Under the pieces are notes generated by a model. The model was not told the origin of the DNA and made no database searches. It was given only the letters and a program-made list of their open reading frames with translations. The position numbers and the translations under genes are program-made. DNA of 64,000 nucleotides from Nitrosospira multiformis (GTDB lineage: Bacteria > Pseudomonadota > Gammaproteobacteria > Burkholderiales > Nitrosomonadaceae). Positions 26,799-34,807 of this stretch are shown one piece after another (the first letter of the stretch is position 1; every line of letters starts with the position of its first letter). Location: the NCBI RefSeq assembly GCF_003050865.1, contig NZ_QAOK01000002.1, positions 1-64,000 on the forward strand. Direction: 5' to 3'.

Positions 26799-27617
26799 AT
26801 GGAGCACCTTCATCTGGTCAGTCTTATGCTGGGCGCGCTTGTCGGCGTAACTCTCGGTCTCACGGGCGCAGGCGGCGCGATTGTCGCCGTCCCGCTGCTG
26901 GTATTCGGCTTGCACCTGACCATGGCCGACGCAGCTCCCATCGCTCTGTTTGCGGTCAGCCTCTCGGCGGCGAGCGGAGCGATCATTGCGTGGAGAGCGG
27001 GAAAGGTGAGATACCGGGCCGCAGGACTGATCGCAGTGACCGGCGTGCTGGCGTCTCCGGCAGGCTTGTTCATCGCCCAGCGCATCTCCAATGGCTGGCT
27101 GATCCTGGCATTTGCCCTGGTCATGGCTTATGTCGCATTCCGCATGTTTCGCCAAACACTCGCAAAACATGGCTCAAGCGAAGGCGTACCGCGTACGATC
27201 CCCTGCGAGGTCAACAGTTCGACCGGACGTTTGCGGTGGACCAGTCCCTGCGCCGGCTCGTTGGCGTTATCGGGAATCTCCGCCGGTTTCCTCTCGGGAC
27301 TGCTGGGAGTAGGAGGAGGCTTCATCATCGTTCCTGCCGTGCGCAAGGCGACTGACCTCCAGATGGATTCGATTGTTGCGACATCGCTCGGGGTCATCGC
27401 GCTCGTTTCCGCCGCTGGCGTCGTATCCGCTACATTCATGGGTGAAATGAACTGGCCAATCGCCCTATCCTTCACTTCGGGAGCGGTCGCGGCCATGTTC
27501 CTTGCAAGCGCCATCGCCCATCGCCTTTCGGGAAAGGGACTGCAGCGGGCGTTCGCCATTCTTGCCGGTTTGGCGTCTGCGGGCATGCTCGTCAAGGCGA
27601 TTATGTCGATCGCCTGA
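26799..27617 (+). CDS. TauE/SafE-family permease
   Basis: A 272-residue membrane protein with the duplicated TauE/SafE fold. The start at 26799 is five bases after the SQR stop; a longer frame overlapping sqr is rejected because it is hydrophilic and shadows the SQR frame. First half: GALVGVTLGLTGAGGAIVAVPLL; second half: SGISAGFLSGLLGVGGGFIIVPA, each with the repeated glycine-rich signature. About eight helices. TauE/SafE proteins export sulfite, sulfoacetate or similar anions; here sulfite from the persulfide dioxygenase is a natural candidate, but this is inference. Confidence 0.9.
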   Translation: MEHLHLVSLMLGALVGVTLGLTGAGGAIVAVPLLVFGLHLTMADAAPIALFAVSLSAASGAIIAWRAGKVRYRAAGLIAVTGVLASPAGLFIAQRISNGWLILAFALVMAYVAFRMFRQTLAKHGSSEGVPRTIPCEVNSSTGRLRWTSPCAGSLALSGISAGFLSGLLGVGGGFIIVPAVRKATDLQMDSIVATSLGVIALVSAAGVVSATFMGEMNWPIALSFTSGAVAAMFLASAIAHRLSGKGLQRAFAILAGLASAGMLVKAIMSIA

Positions 27618-27660
27618 TGACATTTTCAAATCCAGCCTGGCAGGAAAGAGAGCCTTTCAA

Positions 27661-28959
27661 ATGCTGAAGCTGCTCGGACCTGCGACGAGCATTACGCTCT
27701 GCGCCGCGGCGTTCATGCTGGCAGTCGATGCCACGAGGGATTACGGAACAGCGAACGCCATCAGCATCGGCGCCGCGGCAATGGCGCTGGCCGCCATGAG
27801 CCAGTGCCTTGTTCTCGCCGCACGCTTTCGCATTCTTGAGCCTGTTTTCGGCGGCCTCGATCGCGTGTACCGTATGCACAAGTATCTGGGAATAATGGCC
27901 CTGGCCATGATGATCCTGCATAACATCGTTGAGCCGGATTTCGAAGACTGGGTGGAAGAGACCGGGCTGGGCGACCTGGCGGAAGATATCGGCGAAGTCG
28001 CGTTTGCCGCGCTGGTGGCGCTGATCCTCCTGAGCTGGGTCAAGCGAATTCCTCGCATCCACTGGGAAATACCCTATCCGCTCTGGCATTTTTTCCACCG
28101 GTTCACGGGCGCTTTCTTTGCGCTGGTCGCGTTCCATCAGCTTTTGATCGACAAACCCTTCGCCGCCAGCGAGCCCCTCTCCATCTACCTGAATACCCTA
28201 TGTGTAATCGGAATCTGCTGCTACCTGTTCACGGAATTTGCCAAAAAGAGCTGGAGGCGAAGTTTCTATACGGTGGCGTCAATGGAACGGAAGAGCGGCG
28301 CCCTGGAAATTGCCCTCGACCCTGTCGGCCGCCCATTGCTTTGGAAGCCGGGACAGTTCGCATTCCTCGCCGCGGCATCGCCTCTTGCCGAATTCCACCC
28401 ATTCACTCTGACTGCTCCGCCAGGTCCGGATGGCTCGGTTCGTTTTGCGATCAAGGCGTTGGGTGACTGGACCTCGCAGCTTCCCCTCGTTTTGAAACCG
28501 GGTGCGACAGTTCAGGTCGAGGGCCCCTATGGGCGTTTCAATTTTCGCAAATTCGATTTAGGGAAATTTTTTCGACGGAAGGAGAAGCAGCGCCAGGTAT
28601 GGGTTGCGGGAGGGATAGGCATCACCCCTTTTCTGGCTTGGGCTCAGAGCCTTACTGGCGACGAAAACATCTCCGTTTATCTTTTCTATAGTACTGTTAA
28701 TGCCGAGGAGGCATTTGGACTGGATGTGCTGGAAGAAGCGAAGGCGAGATTGCAGAATTTCTCCTTTCATGTTGTTTTTAGCCAGCGCGAAGGCAGATCC
28801 GGCGTGAATCGCCTTCTTGCAAACGCCCCTTTCGACGTGAAGGGAGCGGATTTCTTTTTTTGCGGTCCGCCAAATATGCGCAAAGCCATCCTGAAGGGAT
28901 TGAATGTCAAAGGAATGCGTCCTGGCTCGGTCAATTTCGAGCTTTTTGAGTTTCGGTAA
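27661..28959 (+). CDS. Ferric-reductase-like transmembrane flavoprotein
   Basis: A 432-residue protein of the FRE/NOX family: a membrane haem part followed by FAD and NAD(P)H domains. The membrane part has about six helices, with histidines in RMHKYLGIMALAMMILHNI and WHFFHRFTGAFFALVAFHQ, spaced to hold two haems. The FAD-binding region contains EFHPFTLTAPPG, and the nucleotide domain contains VAGGIGITPFLAW and FFFCGPPNMRKAIL. It would carry electrons from cytoplasmic NAD(P)H across the membrane. It is 43 bases after the permease, same strand, so it may belong to the sulfur operon. Confidence 0.9.
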   Translation: MLKLLGPATSITLCAAAFMLAVDATRDYGTANAISIGAAAMALAAMSQCLVLAARFRILEPVFGGLDRVYRMHKYLGIMALAMMILHNIVEPDFEDWVEETGLGDLAEDIGEVAFAALVALILLSWVKRIPRIHWEIPYPLWHFFHRFTGAFFALVAFHQLLIDKPFAASEPLSIYLNTLCVIGICCYLFTEFAKKSWRRSFYTVASMERKSGALEIALDPVGRPLLWKPGQFAFLAAASPLAEFHPFTLTAPPGPDGSVRFAIKALGDWTSQLPLVLKPGATVQVEGPYGRFNFRKFDLGKFFRRKEKQRQVWVAGGIGITPFLAWAQSLTGDENISVYLFYSTVNAEEAFGLDVLEEAKARLQNFSFHVVFSQREGRSGVNRLLANAPFDVKGADFFFCGPPNMRKAILKGLNVKGMRPGSVNFELFEFR

Positions 28960-29190
28960 TTGGGGTAAAGCCGGCTTGCTTTCGATGATCTCTGTTTCTA
29001 TTCGCTCCACCCTGCTTTTGAGCCTCGGGTTGCTTGCATCAGGTTGCACTCCAATCACTTTCGCTGCCGCAAGTAATTCCTGAAGCGCTGGTTTCATCAA
29101 GGATTTCATCAGGTGATAATCCTCAGGACCAAGCCTTTCCAAATACCTCACTTCCGTTTTATGCTTCTTGTGGTTCTGGTATGCTCTCAC
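28960..29190 (-). other. Possible gene remnant on the minus strand
   Basis: Between the flavoprotein stop and the DsrE-like gene, the minus strand is open from 29190 and reads RYLERLGPEDYHLMKSLMKP then ALQELLAAAKVIGVQ. The composition looks like a real helical protein, but the frame then continues antisense into the 3' end of the flavoprotein gene, so any gene has lost its end. Unrecognised. Confidence 0.25.
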
Positions 29191-29276
29191 GGTTAAGGGT
29201 GATTCTCGTCAATCAACCTTATTCCAAGACCCTTCTTGCCCAAAAAGCTTTTTGTGCATATAAACAGGAGGTTCAA

Positions 29277-29834
29277 ATGAAACTGAACTCTGCATTTGGC
29301 AAATCTTGCATTGCTCTGGGTTTCTCACTCGCACTTGCCGGCATTGCCGTCGCTTCAGAGCAGGAATGGCAATATCCCCTTATCCAGGGATATGGAAAAG
29401 TGCTGCCCTTGCCCAATTCCGCGCTTCGACCGAATCCGAATCGGGAAGCCAAAATTGTCGTGAATGTCGTGCGGCCAATGAATTCGCCTGCTGAGGTAAA
29501 CCCCGGCCTCGACCGCGTGGCACGTCTCGTCAATCTGTTTGCCCTTTCAAAAGTGCCTCCGGAGAAGCTGAAGATCGTCGCCGTTCTTCATGGCGGAGCT
29601 ACCGCCGCTTCGCTCGACAGCGCTCACTACCGTGAAAAATATCAGGTCGATAATCCCAATATAAAACTGATCGAGGCTTTGAAGCGGGCAGGTGTCAGCG
29701 TGTACGTATGCGGACAGGCTGTGGCGCACAGTGGTTTTGGGCAATCATGGATCAACCGAGATGTGTCGGTAGCCCTCTCTGCGATGATGGTATTGGTACA
29801 CTACCAAAATGAAGGCTATGCACTGGTCGAGTAG
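29277..29834 (+). CDS. Exported DsrE-like protein
   Basis: A 185-residue protein with a signal peptide (SCIALGFSLALAGIAVASE) and a DsrE/F-type domain: KIVVNVVRPM, then VARLVNLFALSKVP, LKIVAVLHGGATAA, IKLIEALKRAGVSVYVCGQAV and SVALSAMMVLVHYQNEGYAL. The lone Cys in YVCGQA is at the position of the sulfur-carrier cysteine in DsrE-like proteins. The ATG at 29277 has AGGAGG six bases before it; upstream in-frame codons are non-coding. Placement after the sulfide module suggests sulfur-carrier handling in the periplasm. Confidence 0.85.
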   Translation: MKLNSAFGKSCIALGFSLALAGIAVASEQEWQYPLIQGYGKVLPLPNSALRPNPNREAKIVVNVVRPMNSPAEVNPGLDRVARLVNLFALSKVPPEKLKIVAVLHGGATAASLDSAHYREKYQVDNPNIKLIEALKRAGVSVYVCGQAVAHSGFGQSWINRDVSVALSAMMVLVHYQNEGYALVE

Positions 29835-29964
29835 ACGGGAAGAGACCGCAGGAGCAGTGTTGCAGGAGAACCGTCCGTCACAATAGCTCGAACACGAGGA
29901 TTGATATTTTCTTTATTATTGGTTCGAAATATGCGATAGCCAACCGGAAAGAAAGGAGTCATCC

Positions 29965-30648
29965 ATGAGTCAAGGATCGCAAACAATAAACCAGGAAATG
30001 CCTCCCCTGGATCCACATCCCCTGAGCGAATATGTTGCTTGGGCGGGTTCACGCAACCGCGAGCCCATCCTCGGCGTTCTCAGGGAAAAATTGCCGAAAG
30101 ACCCCGAGCGTGTCCTGGAACTGGCGAGTGGAAGCGGAATGCACATCAATTACTTCGCTCCCCACTTCAACCATTTGCACTTCCAGCCGTCGGACAGGGA
30201 TATTGAAGTTTTCGACAATATCAGGAAAGTCACCAGCGAGCAGGGGAATGACAACATCGCCGACCCTGTTCACCTGGATCTCACCAAGCCGGAAACGTGG
30301 TTTAACCCCGGCTCAGCAAAATCATTCGCAGCCATTTTCTGCATCAACATCTTTCAGGTAGCGCCTATTTCCATCGCCGACGGGATGATGCAATGTGCGG
30401 AGCATCTGCTCAAGGATGATGGCTTTTTGCTGATCTACGGTCCTTTCCATTTCAACGGCGTATTCTCGACGGATTCAAACAGGCAGTTTCACGAAACCCT
30501 GAGTTCTGCGGGTGTTGCCGAGTGGGGCCTGAAGGATGTTGCCGACCTGGAAAAAGCGGCCACAAACCACGGGATGGAGCTCAAGGAGAAGATCGAGATG
30601 CCGAGCAACAACTTCTCGCTTATTTTCGGCAAAACAAGAAAGCTGTAG
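29965..30648 (+). CDS. DUF938 SAM-dependent methyltransferase
   Basis: A 227-residue cytoplasmic methyltransferase of the DUF938 family. Motifs: YVAWAGSRNREPILGVLREKL (the RN--PIL signature), RVLELASGSGMHINYFAPHF (the SAM-binding glycine loop), FQPSDRD after strand 2, then NIFQVAPISIADGMMQ. The ending NNFSLIFGK is also typical. The substrate is unknown. It begins at an ATG after AAGAAAGGAGTCATCC. Its stop overlaps the start of the SDR gene by one base, so the two are coupled. Confidence 0.92.
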   Translation: MSQGSQTINQEMPPLDPHPLSEYVAWAGSRNREPILGVLREKLPKDPERVLELASGSGMHINYFAPHFNHLHFQPSDRDIEVFDNIRKVTSEQGNDNIADPVHLDLTKPETWFNPGSAKSFAAIFCINIFQVAPISIADGMMQCAEHLLKDDGFLLIYGPFHFNGVFSTDSNRQFHETLSSAGVAEWGLKDVADLEKAATNHGMELKEKIEMPSNNFSLIFGKTRKL

Positions 30649-31382
30649 TGGGTAAAATTTCCTTGGCAATCGTCGCAGGGGTCGGGTCTACGCGCGGCCT
30701 CGGCGCAGCCCTTGGGAGATGCTTTGCTGGTAAGGGACTGCACGTTTTTCTCGTCGGACGGACGATAGCGAAGCTGGAGGAGGTCGCCGGACATATCCAG
30801 GGAATGGGAGGCTCAGCGACGCCGATCGCAGTTGATTTGACGGTCGAGGAGGATGTGGCGCGCTTGTTTGACCTGGTTCGCGCACGGAATGCTGCCCTGG
30901 ATATTACCGCCTACAATGTCGGCAATAATATCGCTGCTCCCTTTTTTGAAACCGGGGCCAGCACATTCACCACGCTTTGGCGGCAGAACTGCCTGGGCGC
31001 TTTTCTCTTCTCCCAGCAAGCGCTGCGCCTCATGCAGGAGCAGGGAAAAGGCACAATGTTTTTTACGGGGGCGACCGCTTCATTGCGTGCGAGGCCTCCT
31101 TTTACCGCTTTCGCGTCCGCCAAAGCCGGGTTAAGGGCGCTTGCCCAAGGGTTGGCGCGGGAATTCGGTCCACATGGTATTCACATCGTCCATACTGTTA
31201 TTGATGGAGTGATAAATGGCGACTATGCCCGGGATCGGTTTCCTGACTATGTCAAAGCAAAGGGGGAAGGAGGGTTGCTGGAGCCCGATGCCATTGCCCG
31301 GACATACTGGGCTGTTCACGAGCAACACCCGAGCGCATGGACGCATGAGCTGGATCTTCGGCCTTTCAAGGAGCCTTTTTGA
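30648..31382 (+). CDS. Short-chain dehydrogenase/reductase
   Basis: A 244-residue SDR from the GTG at 30648, which overlaps the TAG of the methyltransferase. The nucleotide-binding start reads ISLAIVAGVGSTRGLGAALGR, with an atypical AGVGSTRGLG glycine loop; the second motif is AYNVGNNI. In the catalytic region, TGATASLRARPPFTAFASAKAGLR, a Tyr before the Lys is not present: it has F-A-S-A-K where Y-x-x-x-K is standard, which also occurs in the PhaB-unrelated group often sitting with DUF1326/DUF938 genes. Substrate unknown; activity as a dehydrogenase is uncertain without the Tyr. Confidence 0.88.
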   Translation: MGKISLAIVAGVGSTRGLGAALGRCFAGKGLHVFLVGRTIAKLEEVAGHIQGMGGSATPIAVDLTVEEDVARLFDLVRARNAALDITAYNVGNNIAAPFFETGASTFTTLWRQNCLGAFLFSQQALRLMQEQGKGTMFFTGATASLRARPPFTAFASAKAGLRALAQGLAREFGPHGIHIVHTVIDGVINGDYARDRFPDYVKAKGEGGLLEPDAIARTYWAVHEQHPSAWTHELDLRPFKEPF

Positions 31383-31399
31383 TAAATTCGGAGGAAAAA

Positions 31400-32005
31400 A
31401 TGGATAAGGCAGATTGGAGTTTGAGCGGCGGTTATTTTGAAACCTGCAATTGTGAAACATCCTGCCCCTGCATCTGGCTGCAACCCCCTTCCGAAGGCAA
31501 CTGCAAGCTGCTGGTGGCCTGGCACATCGAGGACGGGTATTTGAACGGGCAAAGCCTGGACGATCTGAATGTCGCGTTGGCCTGCTACGCGGAAGGAACC
31601 ATGATAAACGGAGGATGGCAAGCCGCTCTGTATGTAGATGAACGGGCAAGTGATGGGCAGTTTGATGCCATCACTCAGATTTTTGGTGGCAAGCAGGGGG
31701 GACACCCTTCGATTCTGATGAGCCTTGTCAGCGATGTGCTGGGCGTAAAAAAGACCAGGATCGACTACAAGGAAGAAGGGAGCAGGCGCGAGATCGTAAT
31801 TCCGGGAGTCGCACAAGCAGAGATCGAGGCAATCAAAGGCATTACGGGCGGAAATGCGACTATCAATAATCCTCCTCTGTGCGTCGTCACCAGCCACCCC
31901 GCTGTCGTTGCCAAGTCCGCGCACTACGAGTACCACGATTACGACAAGAACTGGAAATTCAGCAACCGCAATGGTTTTTACTCGCCATTCACTTATCAGC
32001 CTTGA
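31400..32005 (+). CDS. DUF1326-family protein
   Basis: A 201-residue protein of the DUF1326 family. It starts at the ATG at 31400 with CGGAGG before it. The N-terminal signature is GGYFETCNCETSCPCIW (five cysteines counting a later one), which looks like a metal-binding site; a further Cys is in LCVVTSHPA. The C-terminus has SAHYEYHDYDKNWKFSNRNG, full of His, Tyr and Asp. DUF1326 genes are usually paired with DUF2182 membrane proteins, as here 137 bases downstream. The pair is thought to handle metals, but no function has been shown to my knowledge. Confidence 0.9.
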   Translation: MDKADWSLSGGYFETCNCETSCPCIWLQPPSEGNCKLLVAWHIEDGYLNGQSLDDLNVALACYAEGTMINGGWQAALYVDERASDGQFDAITQIFGGKQGGHPSILMSLVSDVLGVKKTRIDYKEEGSRREIVIPGVAQAEIEAIKGITGGNATINNPPLCVVTSHPAVVAKSAHYEYHDYDKNWKFSNRNGFYSPFTYQP

Positions 32006-32141
32006 CGTTTCTGTCGGCACGCAAGTCGGGCAAAAAGCTCATGTAAATTGTTCAATTGATTTTATAACATATTAGTTTAAAAAGAAAATATCTTGCATTA
32101 TCTTGACTGCTCACCATTAAGGACTAACCTTCAGCCATCGG

Positions 32142-32894
32142 ATGCATAAAACCCAATCCGCCATTCTGCTATCACTGCTGACAGTAATCGTTTCTGCCTG
32201 GGCGTACCTGATCTATCAGCACTGGCAGATGACATCGCTGCCGATGTCCGAAATGTGGATGCCTCCGTCGCAAGCCTCCGACTGGAAATCGCTCGATTTC
32301 CTTCTTGTATATCTCATGTGGGCGGCAATGATGGCGGCCATGATGGTCCCATCCGCCATACCCATGATCCTCACTTTTTCGCGAGTCGCCAAAAAACGTT
32401 ATCTGGCTCCACAAAAATCCACGTTTCTCTTTGCTTACAGCTACCTCGCCGTATGGCTGCTGTTCAGTATCGGGATGACCCTCCTGCAATGGCAGCTCCA
32501 TGGACTGCAGGTGATCTCCCCTATGATGGATACGGAAAGTAACGTGTTCTCCGCCGTGATTTTTCTAGCGGTAGGAATATATCAGCTGACGCCTCTGAAA
32601 ACCCGTTTCCTCCAATATTGCCAATCTCCGGCAGGTTTTTTGTTGAACGAATGGCGGGAGGGGGCAAAAGGCGCGTTTCAGATGGGGTTGAAGCATGGCG
32701 CCACGTGCGTGGGGTGCTGCTGGGCGCAAATGCTCATCATGTTTGCCGTGGGTGTGATGAACCTCCTCGGGATGGCTTTGATAACCCTGCTGATTCTCCT
32801 TGAAAAAGTCGTCCCTGTGAAAAGCCAGTTTATCTCCAAAGCCGGAGGGATTATATTGATGGGGTGTGGCGTCAGGCTGCTCTTCGGGACATAA
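32142..32894 (+). CDS. DUF2182-family membrane protein
   Basis: A 250-residue integral membrane protein of the DUF2182 family. The signature LLVYLMWAAMMAAMMVPSAIPM (Met-rich, Trp-Ala-Ala-Met-Met-x-Ala-Met-Met) is present around residues 56-77, and the downstream QMGLKHGATCVGCCWAQML contains a Cys-rich membrane segment. Seven membrane helices are likely. Methionine and cysteine residues in the membrane suggest a soft-metal transport role, such as copper, as an inference. It is the partner of the DUF1326 gene upstream. Confidence 0.9.
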   Translation: MHKTQSAILLSLLTVIVSAWAYLIYQHWQMTSLPMSEMWMPPSQASDWKSLDFLLVYLMWAAMMAAMMVPSAIPMILTFSRVAKKRYLAPQKSTFLFAYSYLAVWLLFSIGMTLLQWQLHGLQVISPMMDTESNVFSAVIFLAVGIYQLTPLKTRFLQYCQSPAGFLLNEWREGAKGAFQMGLKHGATCVGCCWAQMLIMFAVGVMNLLGMALITLLILLEKVVPVKSQFISKAGGIILMGCGVRLLFGT

Positions 32895-33022
32895 TACCCC
32901 TTACCCGCTCTGAGTTAATAATCCAGCCCAATGGAGTTCGATGCGTCTATTTGCCGTTCCACTCCATTTCTTTCCTCTGATTTTTTCCATGTGGTTTCTT
33001 TCCTCGATTCCGGCGGATCGGA

Positions 33023-33680
33023 TCAATAACCCGACGGTTCCTCGCGTACCCCGAGGTAGGCCTTGACCGCAGTGATCGCAAGCGGCAGGGAGCCGAACAG
33101 AATGAATACGAGGTCGCCGGGCAAGCGCAGCCATTCGACGAAGTGGGACCTGTCATTTCCGATGTACTCCAGGCTGCGCGCGTGCCAGTATCCGTTCTGC
33201 ACCACATCCCAGACCTGGAGCACTCCGGCGGGGAACAGGCTCATCGCCACCATCATCGCCAGGCCGATATTGGTTCCCCAGAAACTGATCTTGACGTACT
33301 TCTCGATGCCTTCCCAGTGTGCGTCGTCACTTGTCTCCCGCAGTACGAACACGGTCAGCGCAATTGCCAGCATCCCGAAAACGCCCATCAGGGCTGAATG
33401 GGCATGGGTTGGGGTCAGCAAGGTGCCAACCTCGTAATAGCTCACGATGGGCAGGTTGATCAGAAAGCCAAAGATGCGATGCCTGCGCCGACGAAATTCC
33501 AGAACCCGACCGCCATGAGAAAATAGAAAGTCCAGCGGTGGGGTATGACTACTGTCTTGCCACATTCCGCGCAGTTGCCGCCGCGAGTCGTTTTAATGAA
33601 ATCCCAGGCGTCGAGCTTCAGCAAGGTTAGGGGAACAACCTCCAGCACGGAGAACATCGCGGATAGCGCCATGTTGAAGC
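33023..33680 (-). pseudogene. C-terminal fragment of a NO-reductase-like (NorB/qNor) gene
   Basis: The minus strand encodes the end of a haem-copper oxidase-family NO reductase large subunit: FSVLEVVPLTLLKLDAWD and RWTFYFLMAVGFWNFVGAG in one frame, then FGFLINLPIVSYYEVGTLLT, PTHAHSALMGVFGM, KISFWGTNIGLAMMV and YWHARSLEY in another. The frame change lies at 33473-33482, where GATGC is tandemly doubled, a five-base insertion. The N-terminal two thirds of the gene is missing; the fragment joins the flavoprotein remnant upstream. With the His-rich helix but not the first helices it cannot fold into an active enzyme. Confidence 0.88.
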
Positions 33681-34151
33681 TGCTCTAGATCGTCCAGAAA
33701 AGCCGCATCCTCGGGCCGGTTGTTGGAATCAAAGACGAAGAGGTCGCGGGCCACCTGGTCATGAATAGCTTGCAAAACTATGCTCCGTACCGGGGTTATA
33801 CCAATGCCGCCGGCGAGGAAAACCGCAGGAATGGCCTTATTGTTGTGGAGGGTGAAGGATCCGCCCGGACCCTCCATTTTGAACTCGGTACCAAGCGGAA
33901 TTTTTTTCAACACGCGCTTGAATGCCGTGTCACGCATTCGCGTCGCCACCATCAGATCGTCTTCATAAGGCGCTCGCTAAAGAAAATCCGCGCGTATTGC
34001 CTTCTGCGTCAGTTTCCGGCGGACTGAGCAGAGTGAAATCGGCCCATTGGCCTGCCTTATAGGTGAATCCTTCCGGCTTTTCAAAACGGAATGCCATCGT
34101 CCCAACCGCAACTTCCTCGGGACCTTTCAAGATGGTCTTGTAGATTGTCAT
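33681..34151 (-). pseudogene. Ferredoxin-NADP reductase-like gene, frameshifted and truncated
   Basis: The start at 34151 gives TIYKTILKGPEEVAVGTMAF, then YKAGQWADFTLLSPP and RGFSLAS, after which one base is missing near 33970. The second frame then carries MVATRMRDTAFKRVLKKIPLG, FLAGGIGITPVRSIV and NRPEDAAFLDDLEQLQ, the NAD(P)-binding part of an FNR-type reductase. The gene ends abruptly where the NorB-like fragment begins, about 33680. Both halves of the FNR fold are recognisable, so loss is recent. Confidence 0.85.
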
Positions 34152-34339
34152 CGTCCCATCTCCTTATTGATGTGATCCATTAGCACAGTGTCACTTGACT
34201 CCCAAAGGGGAGATGTGTGTATAAGCAGATAAATAATCAGCAAGAAAACTGGCAAGCCAGCAATCCTCACTGAACGAGTTTCTGCCGTAGATGTGAGTCG
34301 TAAAAAACCTGATAGTTCAGTAGTGTGCAGGAAGATGTG

Positions 34340-34402
34340 CGAGCGGATTACTGGTTTGGGCTGGATTCCAGGTCAAGCCTGGAAGGTGACGAGATTCATA
34401 GT
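34340..34402 (-). repeat. Dispersed repeat, copy 2 (inverted, first half only)
   Basis: On the minus strand this reads ATGAATCTCGTCACC, then GGCTTGACCTGGAATCCAGC and CCAAACCAGTAAT, matching 3852-3905. Confidence 0.75.
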
Positions 34403-34478
34403 ATTTTCCGGGGATTGCCGCTTTCTCAGGAGCCCGGGTTATTTTCTTTTTTACACAATGCCTTGTGCGCGCCTCCGG

Positions 34479-34619
34479 CTACAACAGGTTATAGGATATC
34501 ACCGTCTTGCCCCCATCACTCGAATAGGAGAGGCGGTAGTCGAGTGCCATCCCCTTCGGGCAGTGGCGCTTCAGGTGCGGAGACAGCCACGCTCTTGCAG
34601 ATCCCAATCTACCATTCAT
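34479..34619 (-). CDS. Possible small ORF or gene tail
   Basis: From the ATG at 34619 it reads MNGRLGSARAWLSPHLKRHC, then PKGMALDYRLSYSSDGGKTV and ISYNLL. The frame is open 25 codons farther upstream (ILIVLAAGSYHGYAFPIQ), which looks like a signal peptide but has no good start codon. It may be a decayed exported protein. Unrecognised. Confidence 0.25.
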   Translation of the reverse strand: MNGRLGSARAWLSPHLKRHCPKGMALDYRLSYSSDGGKTVISYNLL

Positions 34620-34807
34620 TGATGACTGAATAGGGAAGGCGTATCCGTGATAGGAACCGGCAGCTAGAACAATTAGAATGCACCATACCGCCTGCTAATG
34701 TTCGAGCACATGGGTGGCGGGCCTCATTGGTTTATCGCATGAACTGATGCATAGGCTGAATTGATGCTAACGGGGCTGTCATTAACCTTTCAACTATATA
34801 GACGACG

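Larger units (their letters stand above)
34152..34807. other. Gap of about 650 bases before the P450 gene
   Basis: It contains an inverted copy of the dispersed repeat (34340-34402) and a short minus-strand frame (34479-34619). The remainder shows nothing I can name. A promoter for the P450 gene must lie here but no clear element was identified. Confidence 0.5.

Noticed and set aside
28558-29190. A 210-codon minus-strand frame as one gene
   Set aside because: Most of it is antisense to the well-supported flavoprotein gene; only the part beyond 28959 is kept as a possible remnant.
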